Shown: positions 18,804 to 27,692 of the stretch, one piece after another
Position numbering within the stretch: the first letter of the stretch is position 1
How the letters are laid out: each line of letters opens with the position of its first letter
Assembly (NCBI GenBank): GCA_913057145.1
Contig: CAJXNJ010000003.1
Span: forward strand, 25,831-89,830
Direction: 5' to 3'
DNA: 64,000 bases
From: an uncultured Ectothiorhodospiraceae bacterium
GTDB lineage: Bacteria > Pseudomonadota > Gammaproteobacteria > Nitrococcales > Nitrococcaceae
Translations under genes and position numbers: made by a program
Notes under the pieces: model-generated
What the model was told of the DNA's origin: nothing
Database searches by the model: none
What the model saw: only the letters and a program-made list of their open reading frames with translations

Positions 18804-19415
18804 TTAATTCTGGCGCTTGATGGTGAACACAACCTCTGTGCGACGATTCGGTGCGAGACATTCGATCAGCGCCGAGCGGCTCAGCGTCTCGCTACAGGAG
18901 ACCTTGGGATCGGCCTCGCCACGGCCTGTTGCCGAAATCTCGACATCCGCCATGCCGTCCATCTCCTGCAGGGCCCGGGCGACCGCCTCGGCCCGCCGCA
19001 TCGACAGGGCGTCATTGTAGGCGTTGCTGCCCAGACGATCGGTGTAACCATTGACACGGGCCCGAGTGACTTCCCAGTCACTATCGAGACTGTTGATCAT
19101 GGAGCGAATGGCAGCCTCGCCATCGGCACCGATGACCGCCGAGTCAAAGCCAAAAAGGACTTCTGAATACAGTGTGCGCAGGGTTTCAACCACCTCGGCT
19201 GCCTGTTGGCTGGAGGCAGGAGCATCCCCGCAGGCCACAACCGGCTCGGTAGTCACCCGCGTCGGATCACGCCAGCAGTCGCCGTTTTCGTTGCGCCAGG
19301 GTTCACCCTCCGGATTCGTCCAGACCGGGTGGAAGGTCTGCTGGGCGATGGCAAGTGTGGAGGTCAGTGCCAGAAGCGAAATCAGTAACAAAATGGTGGA
19401 GCGTTGGCGGTTCAT
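18804..19415 (-). CDS. OmpA-domain outer-membrane/periplasmic protein
   Basis: The 203-residue protein has a signal peptide (MNRQRSTILLLISLLALTS, cleavage after AIA-Q). A short linker with two Cys in a GDCWRDPTRVTTEPVVACGD pattern follows, then a C-terminal OmpA/MotB peptidoglycan-binding domain: VLFGFDSAVIGADG, VNGYTDRLGSNAYNDALSMRRAEAV and TGRGEADP. It lacks an OmpA beta-barrel, so it is probably a periplasmic or lipid-free envelope anchor. I chose the ATG at 19415 because it gives a proper signal peptide and is preceded by AAGGAC; an upstream in-frame start would add 72 implausible residues. Confidence 0.88.
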   Translation of the reverse strand: MNRQRSTILLLISLLALTSTLAIAQQTFHPVWTNPEGEPWRNENGDCWRDPTRVTTEPVVACGDAPASSQQAAEVVETLRTLYSEVLFGFDSAVIGADGEAAIRSMINSLDSDWEVTRARVNGYTDRLGSNAYNDALSMRRAEAVARALQEMDGMADVEISATGRGEADPKVSCSETLSRSALIECLAPNRRTEVVFTIKRQN

Positions 19416-19500
19416 GATGCTGTCCTTGTCAGTGACGGTTGACTGATACCCATGCCCCCTATGATACCCGTTAGAGCGCTGTGTTGTGTTGACGGTTCCG

Positions 19501-22500
19501 CTAATGAAAATCTCTTGAGCGGGTCTCCAGGCGGCCGAGCAGGTGGCTGTAATCTTCCAGTCGCCCGGCAACCAGATGACAGACATCACCGCGTCGCTCC
19601 CAGATTCCGACAACGCCCAGCAGTCTGGCACCGATCACCAGACTGCGTTCGCGCTGCGCCAGATCCTTCCAGATGACGACATTGGTACTGCCGCTTTCAT
19701 CTTCCAGGGTCAGGAAGACAACGCCACCCGCAGCCCCCGGTCGCTGACGATTGATGACAAGGCCTGCGCAGCGGGCAATGCGCCGATGTCCTACTGCAGA
19801 CAGCGCACTCGATGGACGGTAGCCCCGACGTTGCAGGTGAGCGCGCAGAAACGCCATGGGATGCTCGCCAAGTGTCAGCCCCATGCTGCGATAGTCACTG
19901 ACGAGATCATCGGCCTTGGACGGGGCAGGCAGTGTATGAGCGCTGTCCTGATGCGGGGCTTGCTCCAGTAGCGGGCCATTGGCCTCGACGCCCAGCACCT
20001 GCCACCAGGCCTGGTGGCGATGACCGCCAAGGCTGCTGAGGGCGCCGGCATCGGCCAGCGCGCGCAAGTGGCTGCGGTCGAGCCCCGCTCGTCGAGCCAT
20101 GGTCGCGACATCGTGAAAAGGCCCTTGTTGGTCGCGGCTGGTGCTGATGCGCTTGGCAGCGGTCTCACCCAGTCCACGAATCAAGCGCATGCCAAGCCGC
20201 AGCGCATGCTGATGGGGGCGAGCCGGGTCGTGCTCCAGTGTGCAGTCCCAGTCGCTCTCACAGACATCGACGCCACGGACTTCAACGCCATGGGCGCGCG
20301 CATCGCGAACCAACTGAGCCGGCGCATAAAAGCCCATGGGTTGGCTGTTGAGCAGGGCGCAGACGAAAACAGCCGGGTAGTGATGCTTAATCCATGCCGA
20401 GACATAAACCAGTAAAGCAAAGCTCGCCGCGTGAGATTCGGGAAATCCGTACTCTCCGAATCCGCAGATCTGCTCGAAGAGGCGTTCGGCGAAAGCGGGT
20501 GAATAGCCGCGCTCAGCCATGCCCTGGAGCAGTCGCTCACGAAAGGGTCCCAGACCCCCGCGTTTTTTCCATGCGGCCATGGCCCGGCGCAGTTGATCGG
20601 CCTCACCGGGCGAGAAGCCGGCCGCCACGATGGCAAGCTGCATGACCTGTTCCTGGAAGATTGGCACGCCGAGAGTGCGCTCCAACACCCCGCGTACGGC
20701 ATCGCTGGGATAATCGATGGCTTCCTCGCCATTACGCCGACGCAGGTAGGGATGCACCATATCGCCCTGAATGGGCCCGGGTCGGACGATGGAGATTTCA
20801 ATCACCAGATCATAAAAGCAGCGCGGCCGCAGTCTTGGGAGCATGGCCATTTGTGCCCGTGACTCGACCTGAAACACGCCCATGGTGTCAGCGCGACAGA
20901 GCATGTCGTAGACGCCCGGGTCTTCGGCGGGGATATCGGCAAGCCCCAGACGCCGGCCATGATGCTGTTCAATCAAATCAAAACTGCGACGAATGGCACT
21001 GAGCATGCCCAGAGCCAGACAATCGACTTTGAGTAGGCCCAGTGTCTCGAGATCATCCTTGTCCCATTGAATGATGCTGCGCCCGGCCATGGCGGCATCC
21101 TCTGTGGGCACGAGTTCGCTCAGTGGCCCCTGGCTGATCACGAATCCGCCGACGTGCTGTGAGAGATGCCGGGGGAAGCCGATGATTTCATGCACCAGGC
21201 TCAACAGGCGCTGGATCATGGCGTTGTCAGGGTCAAAGCCGGCTTCCCGCAGACGCTCGGGCGCGATATGCCGGCCATCCCACCATTGCATCGTCCGGGT
21301 CAGCCGTTCGATCTGATCGGTTTCCAGCCCCAGCGCCTTGCCGACATCCCGTAATGCGCTGCGGGGGCGGTAGCAGATGACAGTGGCCGCCAGAGCAGCC
21401 CGATGGCGGCCGTATTTTTGATAAATGTACTGAATGACCTCTTCGCGGCGGTCGTGTTCGAAATCGACGTCAATATCCGGGGGTTCGCGTCGTTCCCGTG
21501 AGATGAAGCGCTCGAACAGAAGGCTTGATCGGACCGGGTCGACAGAGGTGATGCCGAGGCAGTAGCAGACAGCGGAATTGGCCGCCGATCCGCGCCCCTG
21601 ACAGAGAATGCCGCGACTGCGTGCGAAGGCAACGATGTCATGGACGGTGAGAAAATAAGGCTCGTAGGCAAGCTCATGAATTAATGCAAGCTCGTGTTCA
21701 ACCGCTTGCCGCACCCGCTCCGGCATACCCTCGGGCCAGCGCTCACGTCCACCTTGTTCAACCAGCTCGCGCAACCAGCTTGTGGGCGTATGCCCCTCGC
21801 CAATGAGCTCCTCGGGGTATTCATAGCGCAGTTCATCCAGAGAAAAGTGGCAATGACGGGCGATGCGCAGGCTTTCTGCCAGCATCTCGGCCGGATAGAG
21901 GCGGGTGAGTGTGTGGCGCGGACGTAAATGCCCTTCGCCGTTGCTGCTGAGTTCGCCGCTGATTCTCCGCACAGGGGAGCCCTGGCGGATGGCCTGCAGA
22001 GTATCGCGCAGCGCACGTCGGCCCCGTCGGTGCATGGTGACCCCGCCGCTTGCCACGGCCGGCAGACGATAACGCCTGCCCAGTGCCTGACAGTGCGCCA
22101 GCCGCTCCCGGTCATGACCATCGTGTCGGAGTGCACAGGTCACCCAGGCTCTGCCGATGAACGTCTCGGCCACCCAGCTGGCAGCTTCCGGGCTGGTGGT
22201 CGGTTCCACCACCATAAGCGCCAGACATCCGGGTAGTCCGTCCTGCAGGTCTTCACGTGAGAGCCGGTATGCCCCTTTTTTTGCCTGGCTTCGGGCCAGC
22301 GAGATCAAGGCCGAAAGGCGGCCATAAGCACGACGGTCGGGTGCCAGCAGGACGAGATGCAGGCCATCATCGAGGTGAAATTCGCTGCCGATGATCAGCT
22401 GGATGTCTTGTGTCCGGGCTGCTGCATGGGCGCGAACCACACCGGCCAGTGAGCATTCATCGGTTAACGCGATTGCCCGATAGCCAAGCGCTGCGGCCCG

Positions 22501-22590
22501 TCCAACCAGCTCCTCCGGATGAGAGGCGGCGCGCAGAAAGCTGAAATTACTCAGGCAATGCAGTTCGGCATAGTCGGCTGCATCGTTCAT
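19501..22590 (-). CDS. dnaE2: Error-prone DNA polymerase DnaE2 (ImuC)
   Basis: The 1029-residue C-family polymerase has an N-terminal PHP domain (YAELHCLSNFSFLRAASHPEEL), a palm with the catalytic PDIDVDF motif, the fingers and helix-hairpin-helix regions, and a C-terminal OB fold (VVFLTLEDESGSTNVVIWKD). It is shorter than replicative DnaE (about 1160) and lacks the usual extended tail, as in DnaE2/ImuC. With ImuA and ImuB it carries out SOS-induced mutagenic translesion synthesis. It lies 2 bases after imuB in the lexA-imuA-imuB-dnaE2 operon. Confidence 0.96.
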   Translation of the reverse strand: MNDAADYAELHCLSNFSFLRAASHPEELVGRAAALGYRAIALTDECSLAGVVRAHAAARTQDIQLIIGSEFHLDDGLHLVLLAPDRRAYGRLSALISLARSQAKKGAYRLSREDLQDGLPGCLALMVVEPTTSPEAASWVAETFIGRAWVTCALRHDGHDRERLAHCQALGRRYRLPAVASGGVTMHRRGRRALRDTLQAIRQGSPVRRISGELSSNGEGHLRPRHTLTRLYPAEMLAESLRIARHCHFSLDELRYEYPEELIGEGHTPTSWLRELVEQGGRERWPEGMPERVRQAVEHELALIHELAYEPYFLTVHDIVAFARSRGILCQGRGSAANSAVCYCLGITSVDPVRSSLLFERFISRERREPPDIDVDFEHDRREEVIQYIYQKYGRHRAALAATVICYRPRSALRDVGKALGLETDQIERLTRTMQWWDGRHIAPERLREAGFDPDNAMIQRLLSLVHEIIGFPRHLSQHVGGFVISQGPLSELVPTEDAAMAGRSIIQWDKDDLETLGLLKVDCLALGMLSAIRRSFDLIEQHHGRRLGLADIPAEDPGVYDMLCRADTMGVFQVESRAQMAMLPRLRPRCFYDLVIEISIVRPGPIQGDMVHPYLRRRNGEEAIDYPSDAVRGVLERTLGVPIFQEQVMQLAIVAAGFSPGEADQLRRAMAAWKKRGGLGPFRERLLQGMAERGYSPAFAERLFEQICGFGEYGFPESHAASFALLVYVSAWIKHHYPAVFVCALLNSQPMGFYAPAQLVRDARAHGVEVRGVDVCESDWDCTLEHDPARPHQHALRLGMRLIRGLGETAAKRISTSRDQQGPFHDVATMARRAGLDRSHLRALADAGALSSLGGHRHQAWWQVLGVEANGPLLEQAPHQDSAHTLPAPSKADDLVSDYRSMGLTLGEHPMAFLRAHLQRRGYRPSSALSAVGHRRIARCAGLVINRQRPGAAGGVVFLTLEDESGSTNVVIWKDLAQRERSLVIGARLLGVVGIWERRGDVCHLVAGRLEDYSHLLGRLETRSRDFH

Positions 22591-22592
22591 GA

Positions 22593-24065
22593 TCAGGCAA
22601 AGATTCCATGCAGATACCAGCTTCGCTCGCCACGGCGTTCACGAAAAACCCATAATCGCTGGCCCTGGCTGTTGCGTGCCTGATAGTAATCGCGTGCGAT
22701 ATCTCCACCATCCCACCAGCCGCTTTCTATCCGCTCAGGGCCGTTTTCGAGTACCAGCGCACCGTTATAGACGGGCTGTCCCTGCTGACAGTTGAGTTGT
22801 TGGGGCTGAGGTAACAGCCAGAAGGGGCGGTCAGCCGGTGTCCGGGTGTGCCGGTTCTGATGACTCGACAAGGGGGCTTTTTGATGCTGGCCGCTGCCGG
22901 GGCGAATATATTGCCAGGCCCGTTCAGGCCGATGCTCGGCGCACAGAGCCAGCGTTTTGACACGATCGCTGCCAAGGCGATTATCGAGTGTCTCAACCAG
23001 AGGCTCCCAGGCAATGGATGGTTCATGCACGGCATCTTCGGTGATCAGGTCAAGCCGATTGTTGCTCCCCTGCATGGCATACAGACGGCCAGCCTGCAGT
23101 GTTATCCCCGTTATGCCGTCTTTAATGCTGAGTCGCTCCAGTCTGCGCTCGAGCAGCAACCGCATGTGTGCAGCATCACGCCCTGGCCTGAGCAGGCCCA
23201 GCGTGAACGGCAGGGCTTCGCTGCTTTGTTGCGCGAGTGTAAAACGCAGTCGCATGACACCGGCGTCACGCCGGCGCAGGTCGGCACAAAGTCCTTCAAT
23301 GAGCTGTGCCATGCCGGGGTAGAGCTGCTGTACATCGGTAATCGGCTCGAGAAATTCCATCTCACTGCGAAACTGCGCGGGTGGCGTCCAGTCCGCTCGT
23401 GGATCGGGGCGTTCTCCATGCGCTTTCTGCAGCGTGTGTATGAGGGCCTTGCCGAGTCGGCGCAGTGCACCAGCGGTAGGCAACGCGCGAATATCACCGA
23501 TGCAGTGACAGCCAAGGCCTTGTAGTGCTGTGCTTTGTTTGGCATCAAGCGCCAGGACATCCACCGGCAGTGATGCCAGTGCATGATTCAGCTCACTGCG
23601 CTGCATGACGGGTGTCTGTCTGCCGCTGCGCGCCATCAGGCCAGCCGCCGTTGGTGTCGGGGCAATGCCCATCATGACTCGATGGCCGAGTCTGTGGAGT
23701 CCCTGATGGATTTTTTGTCGCAGCGGCTCAAGGCCCTGGAAATAGCGCAGGCTGCCGCCAATCTCAAGTAACAGACCAGAGGGTGGGTCGAGACTGACAC
23801 GGGCGGTGAACTGCCCGGCCCAGGTGGCCAGCTGTTCCAGTCTTTTTTGCTCGTTCTGAATAACCCGGGGGTGATGACGTAAATCTTCGGCCAGTGCATG
23901 GGCGGCGGATGGCGTCATGCCAATTTTAATGCCATGACGACAGGCCTGGCGGTTACAGTCGATGACTGCACCGGCCTCGCTGATAATCAGCGGGCGATCA
24001 CCGGTCTCGGCATCGCCGAATGACTCCACCGGTAAATGAGGCAGGTAGATACATAGCCAGAGCAT
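22593..24065 (-). CDS. imuB: Y-family polymerase-like protein ImuB
   Basis: The 490-residue DinB-like protein begins MLWLCIYLPHLPVESF. The position where active Y-family polymerases have a metal-binding Asp is Tyr, and the SxDE motif is replaced by LLEIGGS, so it is probably catalytically dead, as is known for ImuB. The helix-hairpin-helix part is visible (LQGLGCHCIGDIRALPTAGALRRLG) and a long variable C-terminus probably mediates contacts. ImuB links DnaE2 to the beta clamp and ImuA. It overlaps no neighbour but sits 2 bases from dnaE2 and 36 from imuA. Confidence 0.94.
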   Translation of the reverse strand: MLWLCIYLPHLPVESFGDAETGDRPLIISEAGAVIDCNRQACRHGIKIGMTPSAAHALAEDLRHHPRVIQNEQKRLEQLATWAGQFTARVSLDPPSGLLLEIGGSLRYFQGLEPLRQKIHQGLHRLGHRVMMGIAPTPTAAGLMARSGRQTPVMQRSELNHALASLPVDVLALDAKQSTALQGLGCHCIGDIRALPTAGALRRLGKALIHTLQKAHGERPDPRADWTPPAQFRSEMEFLEPITDVQQLYPGMAQLIEGLCADLRRRDAGVMRLRFTLAQQSSEALPFTLGLLRPGRDAAHMRLLLERRLERLSIKDGITGITLQAGRLYAMQGSNNRLDLITEDAVHEPSIAWEPLVETLDNRLGSDRVKTLALCAEHRPERAWQYIRPGSGQHQKAPLSSHQNRHTRTPADRPFWLLPQPQQLNCQQGQPVYNGALVLENGPERIESGWWDGGDIARDYYQARNSQGQRLWVFRERRGERSWYLHGIFA

Positions 24066-24101
24066 TGCCGTTGTCCCATTCGCTTGTTCCGGCTAATGCA
24101 C

Positions 24102-24776
24102 TCAAGGCTCAAGCGGCAATGCCTGCTGCTGGCGTACGGGCGAGCCTGCCCAGTGATCCAGGCTGATGCTGCCGGCGGGGGTGCCGCGACATTTGAGGAT
24201 GCGTACATTCAGTCGCTCCCTGCTGCTGTCCTCCAGCATCAGTCGCAGGGCTGCCGGTGAGCGTTGTTGGGCAGCAGTCTGTTCCCTGAAAAGCAGCCCG
24301 AGACTGTCGCCGGCCTCTGCAGCGAGCTGCAGACGGCGCAGGCTGCGCTCATCACATTGTCGCGGCCACAGCAGTACGGCGGCACAGGTGCCGGAGCGCA
24401 GTGCCTGCTCAACAGCCCATAAGCTTTGGCTGGCCTCTCCGGGGTGGACTGTCAGGACGCGTGAGAGATCCAGGCCCTGAGCTGCCAGTGCCGGGGCATA
24501 AGGCAGGAAGGGTGGGGCAACCATGGCAATCCAGCGGCCGCCACGAGAGAGTCTTGCCAGCGCGGGCATCAGTAGCTGTAGTTCTCCCATACCGTGCCGA
24601 CCGTGCAGAATTTCCGTGAGTGCCGCGGGTGGCAGACCACCGCCCGGCAATACGCTATCCAGTGCCGAGAAGCCGGTGGGAATATGCCGCTCTGATGCAT
24701 GATCCCGGGTGCCGCCCTGGTCGGTGGCGCGCCAGATGCCGGGCTGTTCGAGTAGTTGGTCAATGGCCTGTTGCAT
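24102..24776 (-). CDS. imuA: SOS translesion accessory protein ImuA
   Basis: The 224-residue RecA/SulA-like protein carries HIPTGFSALDSVLPGGGLPPAALTEI, the standard ImuA entry, and later WIAMVAPPFLPYAPALAAQGLDL and LLWPRQCDERSLRRLQLAAE. It has a RecA-like fold without an obvious complete Walker A and is needed with ImuB for DnaE2-dependent mutagenesis. The start at ATG 24776 begins MQQAIDQLLEQPGIWRA; an in-frame start further upstream would run deep into lexA. The gap to the lexA stop is 25 bases. Confidence 0.93.
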   Translation of the reverse strand: MQQAIDQLLEQPGIWRATDQGGTRDHASERHIPTGFSALDSVLPGGGLPPAALTEILHGRHGMGELQLLMPALARLSRGGRWIAMVAPPFLPYAPALAAQGLDLSRVLTVHPGEASQSLWAVEQALRSGTCAAVLLWPRQCDERSLRRLQLAAEAGDSLGLLFREQTAAQQRSPAALRLMLEDSSRERLNVRILKCRGTPAGSISLDHWAGSPVRQQQALPLEP

Positions 24777-24801
24777 AATGAACCCCTTGTCTCTGGATGC
24801 C

Positions 24802-25422
24802 TTAAAGCCCGGAGCGAATAACACCGACACCGATCCCCTCGATGACCAGTTCGTCCTGACGAAGATCAAGCGTGATGGGATTGAAGTCGGGGTTTTCCGG
24901 GAGCAGCTGTACCTGATGTCCCTGACGCGAAAAGCGCTTGACGGTGACTTCGTCATGCAGACGGGCCACGACAATCTGTCCTTCGCGTGCGTCACTGGTG
25001 CGATGAACCGCCAGCAGGTCGCCATCGAGAATGCCGGCATCGCGCATGCTCATTCCACGAACGCGCAGCAGATAATCCGCACCGGGGGAGAAAAGGCCGG
25101 CGCTGACCTGGTAGTGATGATCGACATGCGCTTCTGCCAGCATCGGGCTGCCTGCTGCTACCCGTCCGATCACCGGCAGTCCGTTTTCTTCTTCGTCCTC
25201 CTCGATGGGCTCCGCGCACAGGCGAATGCCGCGGGAGGCGCCGGGCTGCAGGGTGATGGCGCCTTTTCGTGCCAGCGCCCGCAGATGCTGCTCAGCGGCA
25301 TTGGCTGAGCGAAAACCGAGCGCCTCGGCAATTTCACTGCGCGTGGGCGGATAGCCGCTGCGCTCAATGAAAGCCTGAATCAGATCAAGAATCTGTTGTT
25401 GACGCGGTGTGAGTTGATCCAT
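24802..25422 (-). CDS. lexA: LexA repressor
   Basis: The 206-residue SOS repressor has the N-terminal winged helix with [20 protein letters not shown] (25-44) and the self-cleavage site Ala90-Gly91 in GRVAAG. The protease dyad is Ser125 in RGMSMRDAG and Lys162 in DEVTVKRF. The recognition helix closely matches E. coli LexA, so the same CTGT-N8-ACAG operator is expected. The chosen ATG at 25422 gives the normal [11 protein letters not shown]-terminus. It is the first gene of the imuA-imuB-dnaE2 cassette, and two operator-like palindromes lie directly upstream. No Shine-Dalgarno is seen; a TATAAA lies 9 bases before the ATG. Confidence 0.97.
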   Translation of the reverse strand: MDQLTPRQQQILDLIQAFIERSGYPPTRSEIAEALGFRSANAAEQHLRALARKGAITLQPGASRGIRLCAEPIEEDEEENGLPVIGRVAAGSPMLAEAHVDHHYQVSAGLFSPGADYLLRVRGMSMRDAGILDGDLLAVHRTSDAREGQIVVARLHDEVTVKRFSRQGHQVQLLPENPDFNPITLDLRQDELVIEGIGVGVIRSGL

Positions 25423-25460
25423 GGGTGTTAATTTATACAGTACTGTATGGATATGCAATA
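25423..25460. promoter_or_regulatory. Tandem LexA (SOS) boxes and lexA promoter
   Basis: Two abutting 20-base sites match the E. coli SOS consensus. Box 1 (25441-25460) reads TACTGTAT..ATAT.CA.TA and agrees at 16 of 20 positions. Box 2 (25423-25442) ends TTTATACAGTA and agrees at 14 of 20. They share the central TACAGTACTGTA. The minus-strand lexA promoter (TTGCAT at 25458-25453, TATAAA at 25437-25432, 15-base spacer) lies within them, so autorepression is expected. The divergent relA start is 24 bases past box 1. Counts were made by eye. Confidence 0.75.
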
Positions 25461-25484
25461 GCTGAAAGCGATAAAATATTGGCT

Positions 25485-27692
25485 ATGGTCCAATCGAGTG
25501 AACAATCAGCCGCCAATCGCCCGGGGGATCAGTCCTTTGGCGATTGGCTCGAGGGTTTGCCGCTGAGCCTGCATGACGCCGAACGCGAGCGGCTTCATGC
25601 AGCCTGGCAATTGGCGGTCGATCAGTATGGCGAGCAGACCCGAACGCTCACTGACCGGCGCATCGATCATGCCCTGAGCGTGGCGGAAATCCTCGCCTCC
25701 CTCGGCCTGGATGCCGACTCTCTGATTGCCGCACTGCTGCACGATTTACCCCTTTGTGATGGTCCGGATGTGGCTGAGATTGCCAGGGTGGCGGGGCGCA
25801 CAGTGGCCGATCTGGTCGAGGGCGGTCTGCGGATGCAGCAGGTCAGTCGCCTGCATGCAGCCGGTCAGGACAGTCATGCCGGTGAGCGTGCCGAAGCCCT
25901 GCGCAAAATGCTGCTGGCCATGGCCCGCGATATTCGTGTGGTGTTTCTGGTCCTCGCGGAGCGATTGCACGACATGCGCCTTTTGCGTGCGCTGCCGCAA
26001 GCCGAACAGCGGCGGATCGCCCGCGAGACCCTCGATCTTTACGCCCCGCTCGCCAACCGTCTGGGTATCTGGCAGATCAAATGGGAGCTTGAGGATCTTG
26101 CTTTCCGCCATCTCGAGCCCGAGTCGTATCAGCGCATCGCCCGGCTGCTCTCCGAGAAGCGGGTCGATCGCGAGCGTTTTATCGAATCCATGCGTGAGCG
26201 TATCGCCTCAGCCCTGGATGCTGCGGGTATTGCTGCCGAGGTCACCGGCCGGCCCAAGCACATCTACAGCATCTACCGGAAGATGCAGCGCAAGGGCCTG
26301 GGTTTTGATGAACTCTATGATCTGCGGGCGCTGCGGGTCCTGGTTGAGGACATACCGGCCTGTTATGCCGCCCTCGGCGTGGTGCACAGTCTCTGGCAGC
26401 CGATTGCGCGTGAGTTTGATGACTACATCGCAAGCCCCAAGGAAAACGACTATCGCTCGCTGCATACGGCGGTGGTCGGTGATGGCGGTCGGGCGGTGGA
26501 GGTCCAGATCCGCACTCATCAGATGCATGAGCAGGCCGAGCTCGGTATTGCAGCCCACTGGCGTTACAAGGAAGGCCGCGGCGAGGATCCGGATTTTGAC
26601 GCCCGTGTGGTCTGGCTGCGTAAATTGCTCGAATCATCGGCGGAGGCCGATGAGGATTTTATTGACCGCTTTCGTGCCGAGGTCTTTCAGGACCGGGTCT
26701 ATGTGATTACCCCACAGGGTGATGTGGTTGATCTGCCCAATGGCGCAACGCCCCTTGATTTTGCCTACAGCATTCACAGCGAAATCGGGCATCGCTGTCG
26801 CGGTGCCCGGGTCAATGGCCGCATCGTGCCGCTGACGCGGGTTCTGCAGACGGGCGATCAGGTCGAGATCATGACCACGCGCAGTGGTACACCCAGTCGC
26901 GATTGGCTCAATCCGGCGCTTGGCTATTTGCACTCCGCCCGGGCCCGTCACAAGGTTCGCGCCTGGTTCCGTCAGCAGGATCACGACAAGAATGTGGAGC
27001 TGGGGCGTGAGCTGCTCTCCCGCGAGCTGCATCGTCTCGGGCTGGAAGGCATTAATCTCGAGCATCTCGCCGAGCGTTCAAAATTCCCCAGGCTGCCGGA
27101 TTTTCTGGCAGCGGTCGGGCGTGGCGATATCAGCGGTGGTCAGATTGCCGGTTTGCTGCGGGACAAGCTGTTGCCGGCAGCCAGCGAGGGTTTTGCGCCG
27201 GCACCGAGTCGCCGTGGCGCGGCTGCCGGGCGCAAACCTGCCGCCGATGACATTCGCATCTACGGGGTGGGCAACCTGCTCACGCGGCTTGCCCGCTGCT
27301 GTCAGCCGGCCCCGGGGGATACCATTGTCGGGTTTATTACCCGCGGTGAGGGCGTCACGATCCATCGTCAGGACTGCCGCAACCTGGCCCGCTTGCAGGA
27401 GAAGTCACCGGAGCGGCTCATTGATGTGAGCTGGAGTGATGAAACCGGTCAGCATTATCCGGTGGACATCACTGTCGAGGCCTATGATCGCCAGGGGCTG
27501 ATCCGCGATATCTCCTCGCTGCTGAACAATGAAGGGATTAACGTGACCGCCGTGAATACCCGGACCGATCCGCAGGATCAGGTGGCGCGCATGACCCTGA
27601 CCGTTGAGATCGGCGATGTCGATCAGCTCAGCCGGGTGATGGAGCGGATTGCCGGGCTGCGCAATATTCGGGATGTGCATCGTGCGAGCTAG
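25485..27692 (+). CDS. relA: (p)ppGpp synthetase RelA (GTP pyrophosphokinase)
   Basis: The 735-residue protein has the full long-RSH layout. A decayed HD domain (AALLHDLPLCDG, where SpoT has HDxxED) is followed by the synthetase with RPKHIYSIYRKM, EFDDYIASPKENDYRSLHT and VEVQIRTHQMHEQAELGIAAHW. TGS (RVYVITPQGDVVDLPNGATP), zinc-finger and ACT domains follow. The EFDD motif and lost ED residues point to a synthetase-only RelA that responds to uncharged tRNA on ribosomes. I chose ATG 25485 (MVQSSEQS); an upstream in-frame GTG lies within the lexA operators. A TAAAAT is 7 bases before the ATG. The 3' end overlaps the nuclease gene. Confidence 0.94.
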   Translation: MVQSSEQSAANRPGDQSFGDWLEGLPLSLHDAERERLHAAWQLAVDQYGEQTRTLTDRRIDHALSVAEILASLGLDADSLIAALLHDLPLCDGPDVAEIARVAGRTVADLVEGGLRMQQVSRLHAAGQDSHAGERAEALRKMLLAMARDIRVVFLVLAERLHDMRLLRALPQAEQRRIARETLDLYAPLANRLGIWQIKWELEDLAFRHLEPESYQRIARLLSEKRVDRERFIESMRERIASALDAAGIAAEVTGRPKHIYSIYRKMQRKGLGFDELYDLRALRVLVEDIPACYAALGVVHSLWQPIAREFDDYIASPKENDYRSLHTAVVGDGGRAVEVQIRTHQMHEQAELGIAAHWRYKEGRGEDPDFDARVVWLRKLLESSAEADEDFIDRFRAEVFQDRVYVITPQGDVVDLPNGATPLDFAYSIHSEIGHRCRGARVNGRIVPLTRVLQTGDQVEIMTTRSGTPSRDWLNPALGYLHSARARHKVRAWFRQQDHDKNVELGRELLSRELHRLGLEGINLEHLAERSKFPRLPDFLAAVGRGDISGGQIAGLLRDKLLPAASEGFAPAPSRRGAAAGRKPAADDIRIYGVGNLLTRLARCCQPAPGDTIVGFITRGEGVTIHRQDCRNLARLQEKSPERLIDVSWSDETGQHYPVDITVEAYDRQGLIRDISSLLNNEGINVTAVNTRTDPQDQVARMTLTVEIGDVDQLSRVMERIAGLRNIRDVHRAS

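Noticed and set aside
18804-19631. 72-residue N-terminal extension of the OmpA-domain protein
   Set aside because: The extension has no family match and would bury the signal peptide; the ATG at 19415 has a ribosome-binding site.
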